Shown here one piece after another: positions 55,173 through 64,000 of a DNA stretch of 64,000 nucleotides. Position 1 is the stretch's first letter. Each line of letters starts with the position of its first letter. The notes beneath the pieces were generated by a model. The model ran no database searches and was not told the DNA's origin. It saw nothing but the letters and a program-made list of their open reading frames with translations. The position numbers and the translations under genes were made by a program. This DNA comes from JAAXGI01 sp965206975 (GTDB taxonomy: Bacteria > Gemmatimonadota > Gemmatimonadetes > Longimicrobiales > Gaopeijiaceae), in contig OZ242253.1 of assembly GCA_965206975.1 (NCBI GenBank), positions 3,224,001-3,288,000 on the forward strand, in the 5' to 3' direction.

Positions 55173-56225
55173 CTACCTCGGTTCCTGGGCCTCCATCCTT
55201 TCCTGATAACGCGCGCCACTCAGGACGCCCGAGAGCGCGTAGTTGCCCTCATGACAGGCGTATTCGAAGATCTGCTGGTCCAACGTCTCCCAGGGCACTT
55301 CTCCCCCCCACACCTCGGTGTAGGTTCTCGGGTCGTGGACCTCGAACTCGTAGAGGATCGTGTCATCATCGACCCGGGCAAAGCGCTCGATCACTCTCAG
55401 ATCCTCAGAGTGCAGAATCTTGTCGGACTGCTCATTCATGCTCTGGCCCGGATGAATGTTGGTCGTCTCGACCACGAGCGTATTGCCCTCCCAGCGGCCC
55501 CACGAGTCACCGAACCAGGGACGCACGTGCGCCGGCAACGGGTCCGGTTCGCCCAGTCGGATGATCCGGACATCATGTATCATCTCCGAGTAGATCAGCA
55601 CATGGTCGGCATTCTGGACGATCGTGAAATTGTTGTTGTATCCCCGCGTGGGTATCATCGGAGGACCCATCACTCCCGCCGGGCTCGAAGCGTAGTAGAC
55701 GATGCAACGCTCGGCTAGCGGCCGGAGCTCGGGGTGGTCGAACTCACCAAACTGGACTCGGAACTCTTCGTAGGTCTGCTTGCGGCGGGCGCCCTCCGGA
55801 GAAAGGGCGGGAATCCGGCCGTCTGCGGGAAAGGTGATGAGTGAGGTCCGAGGCTCACCGTTGACCCTCGCCACCCGATCCCCCCGCTCATAAAAGACCT
55901 CGTTGTAGCTTCCGACCGATCCGGTCACAGGCGGCGGAGCGCGATCCGGATCACTCGGTTCGAGATCCGTCTGGAGGCGGGACCGCTCCCGGCCTTCGAT
56001 CGCATCGACCTCCTCTCGTGTGTAGACGGGGCCGAGTCCCGGCCGCCGCTCGAACGTGGTGAGCGTCGCGTTGCTCCAGTTGCCCTGGAAGTCGGGATGG
56101 CCCCAGGCGGTCCTGGGCGGCTGCCAGTCGGGATCCCACGACTCGGCCCTTTCCTGACCCTGCGCCGCTAGGGAGGACAGGAGTGCCGGCAGTGCGAAGG
56201 CGAGACAGAGCACCCGTCCTAACAT
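55173..56225 (-). CDS. Exported protein of unknown function (Acidobacteria/Gemmatimonadota type)
   Basis: A 350-residue protein with a signal peptide (LCLAFALPALLSSLAAQG). Conserved-looking blocks are WGHPDFQGNWSNATLTTFER, RCIVYYASSPAGVMGPPM, NNNFTIVQNADHVLIYSEMI, WFGDSWGRWEGNTLVVETTN and DRQIFEYACHEGNY-like DQQIFEYACHEGNYALSG. I know this block pattern from many secreted proteins of soil bacteria with no assigned activity. Start ATG 56225 follows GGGAGGGCAGGGTG. Confidence 0.7.
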   Translation of the reverse strand: MLGRVLCLAFALPALLSSLAAQGQERAESWDPDWQPPRTAWGHPDFQGNWSNATLTTFERRPGLGPVYTREEVDAIEGRERSRLQTDLEPSDPDRAPPPVTGSVGSYNEVFYERGDRVARVNGEPRTSLITFPADGRIPALSPEGARRKQTYEEFRVQFGEFDHPELRPLAERCIVYYASSPAGVMGPPMIPTRGYNNNFTIVQNADHVLIYSEMIHDVRIIRLGEPDPLPAHVRPWFGDSWGRWEGNTLVVETTNIHPGQSMNEQSDKILHSEDLRVIERFARVDDDTILYEFEVHDPRTYTEVWGGEVPWETLDQQIFEYACHEGNYALSGVLSGARYQERMEAQEPR

Positions 56226-56661
56226 CACCCTGCCCTCCCGGTGCTTCGAGTGAAGCTGGAACATCCGGTCGTCCACCGTGGCATGAAATAGCACGTCCGG
56301 TCGGCTTCGACCGGAGACGAGACCCCAAGTGAGCCGGCCGACTCGCCCCCTCTCCCGGACGCTGGCAGCGAGACGCCTCGGAAAGGGGGGGGCTGCCCTC
56401 CGCAAGATGGCCCTCGCGAAAGGGGGCTGCAAGCGAGCTTGGAAGCCCGTCATCCCTTACGGCGCTATTGGACGACTTCGGCTGTTCGTTCTTGCATGAT
56501 CACTCCCGGGGCGGAGCTCGGCCTCCGCCCCGGCTTCAGGCGCGTTGAGTAGCCAAAGCGTGTCAGGTTCTTCGTCCGAGAGCCCGCCCGCCACATCATC
56601 AACCAGCGGGACCCTCGGTGGAAGAGAGAGAGCCCTTGCGGCGCACGCCCCTCCGCTGACG

Positions 56662-57429
56662 CTACCGGAGCTCCAATGTGGCGCTGAGCTCCGCCGCAGT
56701 CATGTTCGTCACGTAGACCGGCGTACCCTGATCGAACTCCCGGGCACGGGAAAGCGGCCCGACGACTACCGGGTCGAATCCGGCATCCGTCACGAGCGAA
56801 GAGGCGATCCGGACGGCCTCTTCATCGTCACCGGCGATGGGAATTCCGACCTTCTCGCCGGCCCTGTGCGCTTCGCTCTCGACGGAGCGGTAGTTGATCG
56901 CGTTGAAGGCCCGAACCATACGGACGCCTGGGATGTACTCGGCGGAGGCGATCCCGGCCCCCCTGGCAAGCGCCTCCTCCGCCATCGGCCCGTCCCGCTC
57001 CGGATACGGGTTGCTGCAGTCGATCACGACCTTCCCGCGCATGGCGGGACCGTGGTCCTCCCCTATCTGGGGCAGCGCGGCGTACGGAACGGCGATGAAG
57101 ACCACGTCCCCGAACTCCGCAGCCTCCCCGGGGAACCCCGCGCGCGTACGCGGCCCGGCCCGCTCCACGAGCTCCGTCAGCTCCTCCGGATTACGCGAGG
57201 AGAACAGGATCTCGTGCCCCGCCCGCGCCCACTGGAGGCCGACGGCCCCGCCGATCCGACCCGACCCGATGACGCCGATCCTCATCCCCTGGGGCGATCC
57301 CCGAAGGAGCCGAGGACGGGCGGCGAGGAGCGCCGGTGCGAGGGCAAGCCCGGCCGCCCCCTGGGCGACGCTCCAGAGAAACGCTCGGCGGGACCCGAGT
57401 CCCCCCTCCCCTCCGATCTCTCCAGCCAT
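56662..57429 (-). CDS. NADPH-dependent F420 reductase-like protein with Tat-type signal
   Basis: A 255-residue protein. The first 45 residues look like a twin-arginine leader (GSRRAFLWSVAQGAAGLALA), then a Rossmann domain MRIGVIGSGRIGGAVGLQWA with ILFSSRNPEELTELV and DVVFIAVPYAALPQI typical of F420:NADP oxidoreductases. Export of this fold is unusual. GGAGG before ATG 57429 supports the start. It diverges from the Gfo/Idh/MocA gene. Confidence 0.75.
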   Translation of the reverse strand: MAGEIGGEGGLGSRRAFLWSVAQGAAGLALAPALLAARPRLLRGSPQGMRIGVIGSGRIGGAVGLQWARAGHEILFSSRNPEELTELVERAGPRTRAGFPGEAAEFGDVVFIAVPYAALPQIGEDHGPAMRGKVVIDCSNPYPERDGPMAEEALARGAGIASAEYIPGVRMVRAFNAINYRSVESEAHRAGEKVGIPIAGDDEEAVRIASSLVTDAGFDPVVVGPLSRAREFDQGTPVYVTNMTAAELSATLELR

Positions 57430-57659
57430 CTGTCTGCCTCCGTTCCTGGATCCCGAGCGGCCGGAACGTGCCGCCCGCGGTACACGCTCGGAAGTTCCAT
57501 ACGGGATCGCTCGACCGCAATGGCCGAGGCCGAGCGAGCACGCGGCGCGTCCCGGATCCGGGCACCGCGAGGGGGACCGCAGCGCACCTTGCCCGGCATT
57601 CAGCCGCCCGGTAACGTGACGGCGGACACGCATCTTTCCTCACTCCGCCCACGGAAGAC

Positions 57660-58826
57660 ATGACCGACCAGCCCAACGTTTCGGGTGTGAACCGGAGGGA
57701 GTTCCTCGCCGTCGGCGCTCTCCCGCTGGCGGCAGCCACGCTGAGCCCGACGAGAACGGCGTCGGCGCGTCCAAGCGTGTCGTCGCCCTCACGCCAGGAG
57801 GTGGTCCGGGTCGGGCTGATCGGCGCCGGCGCAAATGTGCAAAACGTGCAGATCCCCGGCTTTCTCCAGATCCCGGAATGCGAGATCATCGCCGTGGCGA
57901 ACCGGAGCCTCGAGTCCAGCCAGCGGGTAGCCGATGCCTTCGACATCCCCCGAGCCTATGCCCACTGGGGGGAGCTCCTCGAGGATGAAGACGTCGACGC
58001 GATCCTCATCGGGACCTGGCCATACATGCACCGGACGCTGACCCTCGCCGGCCTCGAGAGCGGCAAGCACGTCCTTTGCCAGGGCCGCATGGCGAACACG
58101 GCCGAGGAGGCCAGGGAGATGCTCGAGGCCTCTCTGCGTTACCCGCGCCTCGTGAGCCACCTGGTTCCCACGTCCACCAGCTACCGGCTCGACAACGTCC
58201 TCAAGAGACTGATCAGCGAGGGGTACGTAGGAGAGATTCTCTCCGTGGAGCTCCAGCGGCTCCAGGGTGGATTCGCCGACATCGACGCGGAGTTCGGGTG
58301 GCGGCAGAGCTTCGAGTTCAGTGGATACAACGCGCTCAACGTCGGATCCACCTACGAGTCGATGATGCGCTGGACGGGTCCGGGCGACCGGGTGGTGGCG
58401 ATGACAAAGACCCACGTCCCATACCGGCGCGGCCCGAATGGACAGATGACCTCGGTCGCCATTCCCGACCACATCGACGTGATGTGCGAGTTGGCGAATG
58501 GGGCTCAGATCCACATGCGCTTCAGCGCGACGACCGGGCTGTCGAATGGCAGTCAAACTTGGATCTACGGGAGCGAGGGAACGATTCACGTCGACCGGGC
58601 GCAGAACATCTTCGCGGGGCGTCGGGGCGATTCGGAGCTCTCCGAGGTCCCGAATCCACCGGAGCAGCAGGCGTACTACCGGGTCGAGGAGGAGTTCATC
58701 AACGCGATCCGGGGCGTCGAGGAGGTCACGATGGCGACCTTCGAGACGGGCGTCCGGTACATGGACTTCGTCGAGGCCGTCTACCGGAGTTCCCAGTCCG
58801 GCGAGGCAATCTACCTCCCGATGTAG
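57660..58826 (+). CDS. Gfo/Idh/MocA family oxidoreductase, Tat-exported
   Basis: A 388-residue NAD(P)-dependent sugar-type oxidoreductase: twin-arginine leader NRREFLAVGALPLAAATL, Rossmann VRVGLIGAGANVQNVQIPGF, then IIAVANRSLESSQRVADAFD and GKHVLCQGRMANTAEEAREM. In the canonical EKP motif the Glu-Lys is replaced by CQGRMA, so the catalytic Lys seems missing; it may be a non-canonical enzyme. The C-terminal alpha/beta domain follows. Substrate unknown. Confidence 0.8.
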   Translation: MTDQPNVSGVNRREFLAVGALPLAAATLSPTRTASARPSVSSPSRQEVVRVGLIGAGANVQNVQIPGFLQIPECEIIAVANRSLESSQRVADAFDIPRAYAHWGELLEDEDVDAILIGTWPYMHRTLTLAGLESGKHVLCQGRMANTAEEAREMLEASLRYPRLVSHLVPTSTSYRLDNVLKRLISEGYVGEILSVELQRLQGGFADIDAEFGWRQSFEFSGYNALNVGSTYESMMRWTGPGDRVVAMTKTHVPYRRGPNGQMTSVAIPDHIDVMCELANGAQIHMRFSATTGLSNGSQTWIYGSEGTIHVDRAQNIFAGRRGDSELSEVPNPPEQQAYYRVEEEFINAIRGVEEVTMATFETGVRYMDFVEAVYRSSQSGEAIYLPM

Positions 58827-58999
58827 CGAGTCGGCGCCTCAGGCCTCGATCAGATCGCTGCACGGAGCTGCCGTGCGCGCGAGGCGGGTCCAGGCGCGGC
58901 TGCAGGCGCGGCTGAGGGAACCGTGCCCGGGCCGTGGGCGACGATGGCACGCTGGCAGTGGCGCGGCGCGCGACCAATACAGCACATGGGGTCCAGGAC

Positions 59000-59338
59000 A
59001 TGGCGATTGAAGTCGTGCAGGCCCGACACGGCGAGATACTCGTGCTCTCCCCGGTCGGCCGACTCGACAGCGACAACGCGCACGCCTTCGAATCGGTCAT
59101 CATGGGTCAGATCAGGAAGGGCGAGCAGCGTCTCGTCGTCGACTTCACCCGCCTGGACTTCATCAGCAGCTCTGGGCTCCGCATCCTCCTGATCGCCGCG
59201 AAGACGCTCCGGGCCGAGGACGGAACGCTCGTTCTTTGCGGCATGAAGGAACACATCAGGGAAGTGTTCCAGATCAGCGGCTTCGGCCACATTATCCCCA
59301 TCGAGGACTCGCTGGAGGCGGCCCTCGCATCGGCCTGA
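59000..59338 (+). CDS. STAS-domain anti-sigma factor antagonist-like protein
   Basis: A 112-residue single STAS domain: VLSPVGRLDSDNAHAFESVI, RLVVDFTRLDFISSSGLRIL and LVLCGMKEHIREVFQISGFG. The Ser in SSSGLR is the usual phosphorylation site in SpoIIAA-type regulators, which release sigma factors through an anti-sigma kinase. No kinase or phosphatase gene is adjacent, so the pathway partner lies elsewhere. Confidence 0.85.
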   Translation: MAIEVVQARHGEILVLSPVGRLDSDNAHAFESVIMGQIRKGEQRLVVDFTRLDFISSSGLRILLIAAKTLRAEDGTLVLCGMKEHIREVFQISGFGHIIPIEDSLEAALASA

Positions 59339-59602
59339 CAGCCCCGCGCCCTCGTAGTAGGTAGAGCGCGACGCGGGGTGCGGCCCTTGGGTGTGCACGG
59401 GGAGAGGCATCGCGATCTCCACTGCCCGGTTCTCATCCATGGACGCCACACACACCCGCCCGATCGATCCGGGAGCACCGCCAACGCATTCGCGTCGGCG
59501 CGGGCGCCGACGCGCCCCTTGGCCCCCGGGGAACCATCATTACATCTTATCTCGCAGGCCGAGGCATCCGGGCACTCCATTCTTTACCGCGGGAGGCAGG
59601 CG

Positions 59603-60250
59603 ATGGGTCTTACTCAGAGAGGCGGGGGCATCTTCGCCCTGGCAACGTTGATCTCCGCCCTGGCCGCTGACTCCGTGGCGGCTCAAGACCCGCAGGCGAG
59701 ACCCGTCGTGGCCGCTTCCGGACGCGTAACAGCGAGCGTCTCCTTCGACGGCCGCATGATGGCGGGCGGCGCGACCTGGCTCAACCGCTCGACGTCGCAC
59801 TCGGGCCCTGCCCGCATGACGCTCGACTACGGGCAGCCGCACGCCCGAGCTCGGGAGATCTTCGGCGGACTCGTCCCGTACGGGGAGATCTGGCGCCTCG
59901 GCGCCAACATGGCGACACACCTGGCGGTCGATCTGAATGTCCGCCTCGGAGAGCTGGAGATCCCGAGGGGATCATACACGCTCTACCTGATCCCGAGGGA
60001 GGACGGCGCACAGCTGATCGTGAACCGCCAGCTCCGGCAGTGGGGAACCGAATTCGAGCCCGCGATGGAGTTCGGCCGGCTGGAACTCGAGCGGAGGGAG
60101 CTGCCCGAGACGGTCCAGAGCCTCGCGCTCACCCTGGAGCCTTCCCTCGCTGAGCCCGGGGGGGGGCTCCCCACCGGGAACTTCCGCATCGCATGGGGCC
60201 GGGTGGAGTACTCCACGGAGTGGTCGGTGACGTGGCAGAACGAACCGTAG
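59603..60250 (+). CDS. DUF2911 exported protein
   Basis: A 215-residue protein with a signal peptide (ATLISALAADSVAAQ) and a DUF2911 domain: ARMTLDYGQPHARAREIFGG, LVPYGEIWRLGANMATHL, GELEIPRGSYTLYLIP and LIVNRQLRQWGTEF. The family is extracytoplasmic and of unknown activity. ATG 59603 follows GGGAGGCAGG. Confidence 0.85.
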   Translation: MGLTQRGGGIFALATLISALAADSVAAQDPQARPVVAASGRVTASVSFDGRMMAGGATWLNRSTSHSGPARMTLDYGQPHARAREIFGGLVPYGEIWRLGANMATHLAVDLNVRLGELEIPRGSYTLYLIPREDGAQLIVNRQLRQWGTEFEPAMEFGRLELERRELPETVQSLALTLEPSLAEPGGGLPTGNFRIAWGRVEYSTEWSVTWQNEP

Positions 60251-60352
60251 CACCGCGGCTCCGCGCGTGAGGGGTGCCGGCGTGTCCCGCGTTGGATCCC
60301 CCTCCCCCGGCCCCGGGAAGGCGGAGAGCGCGGGCGGGGGCGCCCGGACTCC

Positions 60353-61264
60353 TTGAGAACCCCCACCGCCCTAGGGTACCGGCTCGCGCTCATTGCCGCG
60401 CTCTCGGCCACCCTTGGCACGGAGGCGCTCACGGCCCAGGAGCCCTGCTTCCAGGGCAGCGTCGACTATGCCGGCCCATGCCTCTTCGATGCCCCCCGCT
60501 GGGTGGGCGAGTTCGCCTCCCTCAGTGCAAACGGGCTACTCGGCGCACTGACGGGGGGGCTTTCCCAACACCTCAGGGGCGGCTCCTTCCAGGATGGCTT
60601 CGTGCGGGGGGCGCTCGGCGGGTCGATCGTATACGCAGGCAAGCGGACTGCATCCGAGTCCTTTTCCGGCGCTGGCCTCATCGGAAGGAGCATGGCTGCC
60701 GTCGGCTCCTCCTCCGTCCGGAACGCTTCGGAGGGAGCCCCGCTCTTCTCGCGCCTGACGCTTCCCCTCGGCCCGTTCTGGATGGAGATCGACAGGTCGA
60801 CCCGGCGAGTGAGCGCCCGGCTCGATCCCGTGGCCCTCGGATGGATGATCTACGGGATCAGCGAGCGTGAGCTCGAGCTGGATTGGGGCGGGACGCTCTC
60901 GGACGGCACGCCGGTCTTCAAGACACACAACAAGGTCCTCCGCCTCGCCGGGGATACGGTCCACGTCGCCGGGGTCACGAACGCGGGCATCGTATACTCG
61001 GCCGATGTGCCCGCCTACGGTTCCGCCCACGTGCGCCGCCACCGGGCCCACGAGCAGATTCACGTGATTCAGGAGGATCAGCTGGCAATCATGTGGACGG
61101 ATCCGCTCGGCGGTTGGGTGATCGGACGTGTACAACGGCTCCGGCCCACGCGATCGAGGCTAGCCGTCAACCTCTCCACCGAGATCCTCCGCCTCCTCGG
61201 GGGCGCGATCTCGGAACACGGGGATCGTCCATGGGAAGTCGAGTCGGTCTTCTTCGCCCGCTGA
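60353..61264 (+). CDS. Exported protein with HExxH-like motif
   Basis: About 303 residues from a TTG at 60353 with a signal peptide (LALIAALSATLGTEALTAQ). The middle has Gly-rich segments (NGLLGALTGGLSQHLRGGSF, FVRGALGGSIVYAG). Near residue 232 RHRAHEQIHVIQEDQ contains HEQIH, the zincin HExxH pattern, though a third ligand is not obvious. No family recognised. Its 3' end overlaps the next gene by 34 bp. Confidence 0.6.
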   Translation: MRTPTALGYRLALIAALSATLGTEALTAQEPCFQGSVDYAGPCLFDAPRWVGEFASLSANGLLGALTGGLSQHLRGGSFQDGFVRGALGGSIVYAGKRTASESFSGAGLIGRSMAAVGSSSVRNASEGAPLFSRLTLPLGPFWMEIDRSTRRVSARLDPVALGWMIYGISERELELDWGGTLSDGTPVFKTHNKVLRLAGDTVHVAGVTNAGIVYSADVPAYGSAHVRRHRAHEQIHVIQEDQLAIMWTDPLGGWVIGRVQRLRPTRSRLAVNLSTEILRLLGGAISEHGDRPWEVESVFFAR

Positions 61265-62022
61265 CTACAGCGTCGGCGTTCGGGCTCGTCGCTCTCGCCT
61301 CGACCGGCTGCATCGACTTCGTCGCCCCGAACATTCCGGGGATCGAGGACCGCGGGTCGGCCGCCCTCTTCGATGCACGGATCACTGTCAGCGACAGCGG
61401 AGCCGTGCGTGCCAACGCCCGCCTTCGGCCGGGGCTCGATTTCGACGGTCTCAATCGCCCCGTACCGAACCCGCGGCTCTACGTCCTCGGAGAAGTGCTC
61501 GAGCCGGACACCGTGCTCCGCGACGGTACGCGGAACTACGTGGCGTCCTGGGAGGCGGTCCCGGGGATACACTTGGAACCGATCACCCTCACGGCCCCCA
61601 TGATCGAGGGTCTCGAGACGCCGGCCCCCGCCGTCGAGTGGTACGGCCTCCGCCGCGACGGTCCCGACACGATCGACCTTCCCGGCGGCGAGGACCTGTA
61701 CCTCCCCGTCGCGGAAGTCGAGGGCGAGGCGAACCCGGTCCCGTCGATACAGCAGTGGTTCCTGACGCTCGAGGCGGGCGGGACGCGATTCCGTTTCGGT
61801 CGGGACGGCGTGCCGGAGAGCCCGGTCTGGATACCCTCCAGATGGATTCCTCAGGGTGACACGGTGCAGGCTCGCCTGATCTACACGCAGTCCGCGGTCG
61901 TGGGAACGCCGGAGGACGACTACGTGGGAGTGATTACCGCTGACAGCAGGCTCTATTGGACAATACGGGTCGGGGTCGCCGAGGATTCCGGAACGAGCAC
62001 CCGAAGCCCGCCGAATCCGTAA
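61231..62022 (+). CDS. Lipoprotein of unknown function
   Basis: A 263-residue lipoprotein (LVALASTGCIDF). The body is beta-rich (LFDARITVSDSGAVRANARL, RLYVLGEVLEPDTVLRDGTR, GGTRFRFGRDGVPESPVWIP), like an immunoglobulin-type surface protein. It starts inside the preceding gene (34-bp overlap in another frame), indicating cotranscription and likely joint function. Family unknown. Confidence 0.65.
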   Translation: MGSRVGLLRPLTTASAFGLVALASTGCIDFVAPNIPGIEDRGSAALFDARITVSDSGAVRANARLRPGLDFDGLNRPVPNPRLYVLGEVLEPDTVLRDGTRNYVASWEAVPGIHLEPITLTAPMIEGLETPAPAVEWYGLRRDGPDTIDLPGGEDLYLPVAEVEGEANPVPSIQQWFLTLEAGGTRFRFGRDGVPESPVWIPSRWIPQGDTVQARLIYTQSAVVGTPEDDYVGVITADSRLYWTIRVGVAEDSGTSTRSPPNP

Positions 62023-62133
62023 CGAGGCGGGGAACGCAGGGGAGCTGCCCGCGAGGCGGCACCGGACCAACCGACGTCAAACGAGTGCAGCCCACGCCCT
62101 CCCCGGCCGGGGACCGCGCGCCCAACCGCAGCG

Positions 62134-62586
62134 TCAGCTCCCTGTGCGGCTCTCCCCGGTCTCGCCTGCGGACGGCTGCGGGCGAAGGACGTGGAAGCGG
62201 ACGCTCCCGTTGTGCGTCCCGTTCACGATGAAGTGGATCGCGTGGTCCCCATACTTCGTGAGCACAAAGCCATCCATGGCAATCACCGCCTGTGCGTGGG
62301 CTCTCCCGCGCTCCGCCGGGCCGATCGGCCCGAAGGCCAGAGGGAGCTTCTTCGAGCGCGGGACGACGGGATTCCCGTCCTCGTCCACGATCTCCAACTC
62401 GATCGTATTCTCGCGGTCTCGCACCTCGACGAGGTCTGCACTCCAACGGGCCACCACCGAGAAGTGACCGTGGCGGGCCGGGAGCGTCGGCGCGTAGATG
62501 TAGCGGAACTCCCCGAGGATGTAGAGCTTCCCGGACGAATCCACATGGGCGTGATCCGCCAGCAGGCCGAGATCGCACGCAATCAC
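62134..62586 (-). CDS. DUF6941-like protein
   Basis: A 150-residue cytosolic-looking protein: ACDLGLLADHAHVDSSGKLY, ILGEFRYIYAPTLPARHGHF, then VVARWSADLVEVRDRENTIE. This matches the DUF6941 pattern (short beta-sandwich beginning with a cytosolic LCDxA-type segment). Activity unknown. It converges on the lipoprotein gene. Confidence 0.65.
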   Translation of the reverse strand: MIACDLGLLADHAHVDSSGKLYILGEFRYIYAPTLPARHGHFSVVARWSADLVEVRDRENTIELEIVDEDGNPVVPRSKKLPLAFGPIGPAERGRAHAQAVIAMDGFVLTKYGDHAIHFIVNGTHNGSVRFHVLRPQPSAGETGESRTGS

Positions 62587-63101
62587 GTCAACCTCTCTCT
62601 CGCATGGGCCCGTTGCCTTCGGGGCCGTCCAACCTCGTTGGACTGTGCAGCGGCAACGTCACGACGGAACCCGGGCCATGCGCGACCCGCGGTAGCCTTG
62701 GTGCTTGCACGCCGGTGACTGCCCACGACGAACACGAGCAACGTATGACGCAGGGATTGTTCCTGATTCCGCTCGTTCTCCCGCCGCAGCCGCCGAGGCG
62801 TATCAGTAGCCGCTCCCCCGACTTCGTCAAGCATCCAGTGGCCGATGCTACCACCGGGCACGGCCGACCGGCTCTGTTCTCTTCACCGATCTCAGGGTGG
62901 TCCGTTCCGCGTGGCCTCCCATGCGCCGTCCGTGAACGCATCACCACCTCCCGGCGTGATCTGACCCTTACCACGATGTCGCGTCGACCGCGTGAGACCG
63001 CCGGGTCGATTCCACTCCCGCAGTCAGGACATGACTGAGGAAATACGACAACTAAGTGCATGCAGGTCATTATGCAATAGATATTTACATAAATTACCGA
63101 A
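62587..63101. other. Intergenic region, AT-rich at its right end
   Basis: 515 bp with no gene I support. The last 60 bp are AT-rich (ATATTTACATAAATTA), which is notable in this genome, and lie just downstream of the tRNA. Confidence 0.5.
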
Positions 63102-63187
63102 CGGAGGGGGTGGGACTCGAACCCACGCAGGTGTTACCCTGACCTCGGTTTTCAAGACCGGTACCTTAGCCGCTCGGTCACCCCTCC
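63102..63187 (-). tRNA. tRNA-Ser(UGA)
   Basis: Minus-strand GGAGGGGTGACCGAGCGGCT start, D-arm, anticodon stem-loop GGTCTTGAAAACC with anticodon UGA, a long variable arm typical of tRNA-Ser, T-arm GTGGGTTCGAGTCCCAC, and acceptor 3' strand CCCCTCC matching the 5' GGAGGGG, discriminator G. CCA is not encoded. Confidence 0.95.
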
Positions 63188-63253
63188 CGGACTCCGAACA
63201 AGATAATGCTCCAGGGGTTCGGGCCCAGAGCACGCACCGGGGTTCCCACCGCT

Positions 63254-64000
63254 CTAGTGGCGAAACAGCCTACGGCCGGTAAAGATCATCGCAATCCCTG
63301 CTACGTTCGCCGCTTCGATCACCATGGGATCCCGTATCGACCCGCCCGGCTGAACGATCGCGCGGACCCCGGCCTCGGCGGCGGCTTCCACGGCGTCCGG
63401 AAATGGGAAGAACGCGTCCGACGCCAGCACGCTCCCGGCCACATCGAGGCCTGCGTCCGCCGCCTTCTGGACGGCGAGCCGCGATGCGTCGACCCTCGAC
63501 ATCTGCCCGGCCCCGATCCCGAGCGTGGCGCCGTCCCTCGCCAGAAGGATTGCGTTCGACTTGACCCCGAAGACGCTCGCCCAGGCGAAGGCCAGATCGG
63601 CCGCCTCTTCCGGCGTCGGCTCACGCTCGGTTACGACCTTCCAGGAAGGATCCTCCACTCCGAAAAACGGGGGGAGTGGCGGCGCCTGCGCGAGGATCCC
63701 GCCGTAGATGCCCCGGAGGAGCGGTCCGTCGGGGTCCCGCCCGTAGAGTGCGAGGAAGCGGGCCGCCCGCATCGCCTCCTCGTTGCCGCCGAGCGCTGCG
63801 TCGAAGATCTCCAAGTGGTCGGCGGAGACCGGCACCGTCACAGCGCCATATTCCCGCTCCGGAAGGGTGAGGACACGGATGTTCTCCTTCCGGGTGAGCT
63901 TCGCGAGCGCTCCCTCGGTGAAGGCCGGGGCTACGATGCACTCCACAAAGAGCTCGTGGATCGCGTCGGCCGCCCCCTCGTCCACCGCTCGATTCACGGC
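63254..64000 (-). CDS. purH: PurH, bifunctional AICAR transformylase/IMP cyclohydrolase (C-terminal part)
   Basis: The C-terminal half of PurH, the enzyme of the last two steps of purine synthesis: NRAVDEGAADAIHELFVECI, VAPAFTEGALAKLTRKENIR, AFAWASVFGVKSNAILLARD, GIGAGQMSRVDASRLAVQKA, SDAFFPFPDAVEAAAEAGVR and IVQPGGSIRDPMVIEAANVA. The N-terminal cyclohydrolase domain lies beyond the right edge of the window. It ends 66 bp before tRNA-Ser in the same direction. Confidence 0.95.
   Translation of the reverse strand, partial: AVNRAVDEGAADAIHELFVECIVAPAFTEGALAKLTRKENIRVLTLPEREYGAVTVPVSADHLEIFDAALGGNEEAMRAARFLALYGRDPDGPLLRGIYGGILAQAPPLPPFFGVEDPSWKVVTEREPTPEEAADLAFAWASVFGVKSNAILLARDGATLGIGAGQMSRVDASRLAVQKAADAGLDVAGSVLASDAFFPFPDAVEAAAEAGVRAIVQPGGSIRDPMVIEAANVAGIAMIFTGRRLFRH

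Noticed and set aside
62992..63282. Plus-strand ORF encoding GGGGTRTHAGVTLTSVFKTG
   Set aside because: It is the antisense translation of tRNA-Ser, a well-known annotation artefact.
1..64000. CRISPR arrays
   Set aside because: No run of regularly spaced short direct repeats was seen anywhere in the window.

Overview
The window is GC-rich DNA from a diderm bacterium. Lipoprotein and twin-arginine signals, a TonB-receptor remnant, outer-membrane-type beta-barrel proteins and an osmoregulated periplasmic glucan locus all point that way. The repertoire (DUF1592/DUF1552 pair, PQQ beta-propeller dehydrogenases, LVIVD and NHL propellers, DUF305, DUF5916, DUF2911 and DUF6941 proteins) best fits Gemmatimonadota or a related Acidobacteriota-like lineage. 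That assignment is an inference from gene content; no rRNA or complete marker gene is present.

Region 1 (1-7154) is a cell-envelope locus. A leftward overlapping operon (alkaline-phosphatase-superfamily membrane enzyme, cytochrome b561, FkbM methyltransferase, creatininase) diverges from a rightward opgG-opgH pair. The first leftward gene is a plausible OpgB-like partner of opgGH. Region 2 (7155-19530) mixes Fic, DUF305/LVIVD, an FMN reductase, a six-bladed propeller, a serine hydrolase and a two-domain sulfurtransferase with decayed mobile DNA: three IS3-type remnants, an integrase piece and a doubly broken membrane-protein gene.

Region 3 (19979-45267) is a long run of mostly secreted or membrane proteins: a sulfatase-modifying-factor-like protein beside an RnfD/NqrB-like protein fused to Sel1-like repeats, an M28 peptidase, the DUF1592-DUF1552-ankyrin operon, NHL and PQQ propellers, an SLC13 permease, a GT2 glycosyltransferase, a cupin, a heme-bearing quinoprotein, a twin-arginine class V aminotransferase and a DUF5916 barrel.

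Region 4 (45268-54851) is a mobile-element graveyard. It holds the remains of a metal-uptake locus, a tyrosine-recombinase C-terminus, and a second recombinase gene split by a 3036-bp IS481-family element with a 7-bp target duplication. That element is in turn split by an IS110/IS1111-like element whose own 5' junction has been tandemly duplicated. An IS66 remnant follows, then a transporter ORF whose N-terminus is built from a third copy of the IS481 end plus RTX-like repeats. Removing the IS110 element restores the IS481 transposase frame at its N-terminal junction, and removing the IS481 element restores the recombinase frame across its insertion point, so the order of these insertions can be read directly.

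Region 5 (54990-64000) returns to ordinary genes: a secreted protein of unknown function, twin-arginine oxidoreductases, a STAS protein, DUF2911, a possible HExxH protein overlapping a lipoprotein gene, DUF6941, tRNA-Ser(UGA), and the C-terminal half of purH running off the window.
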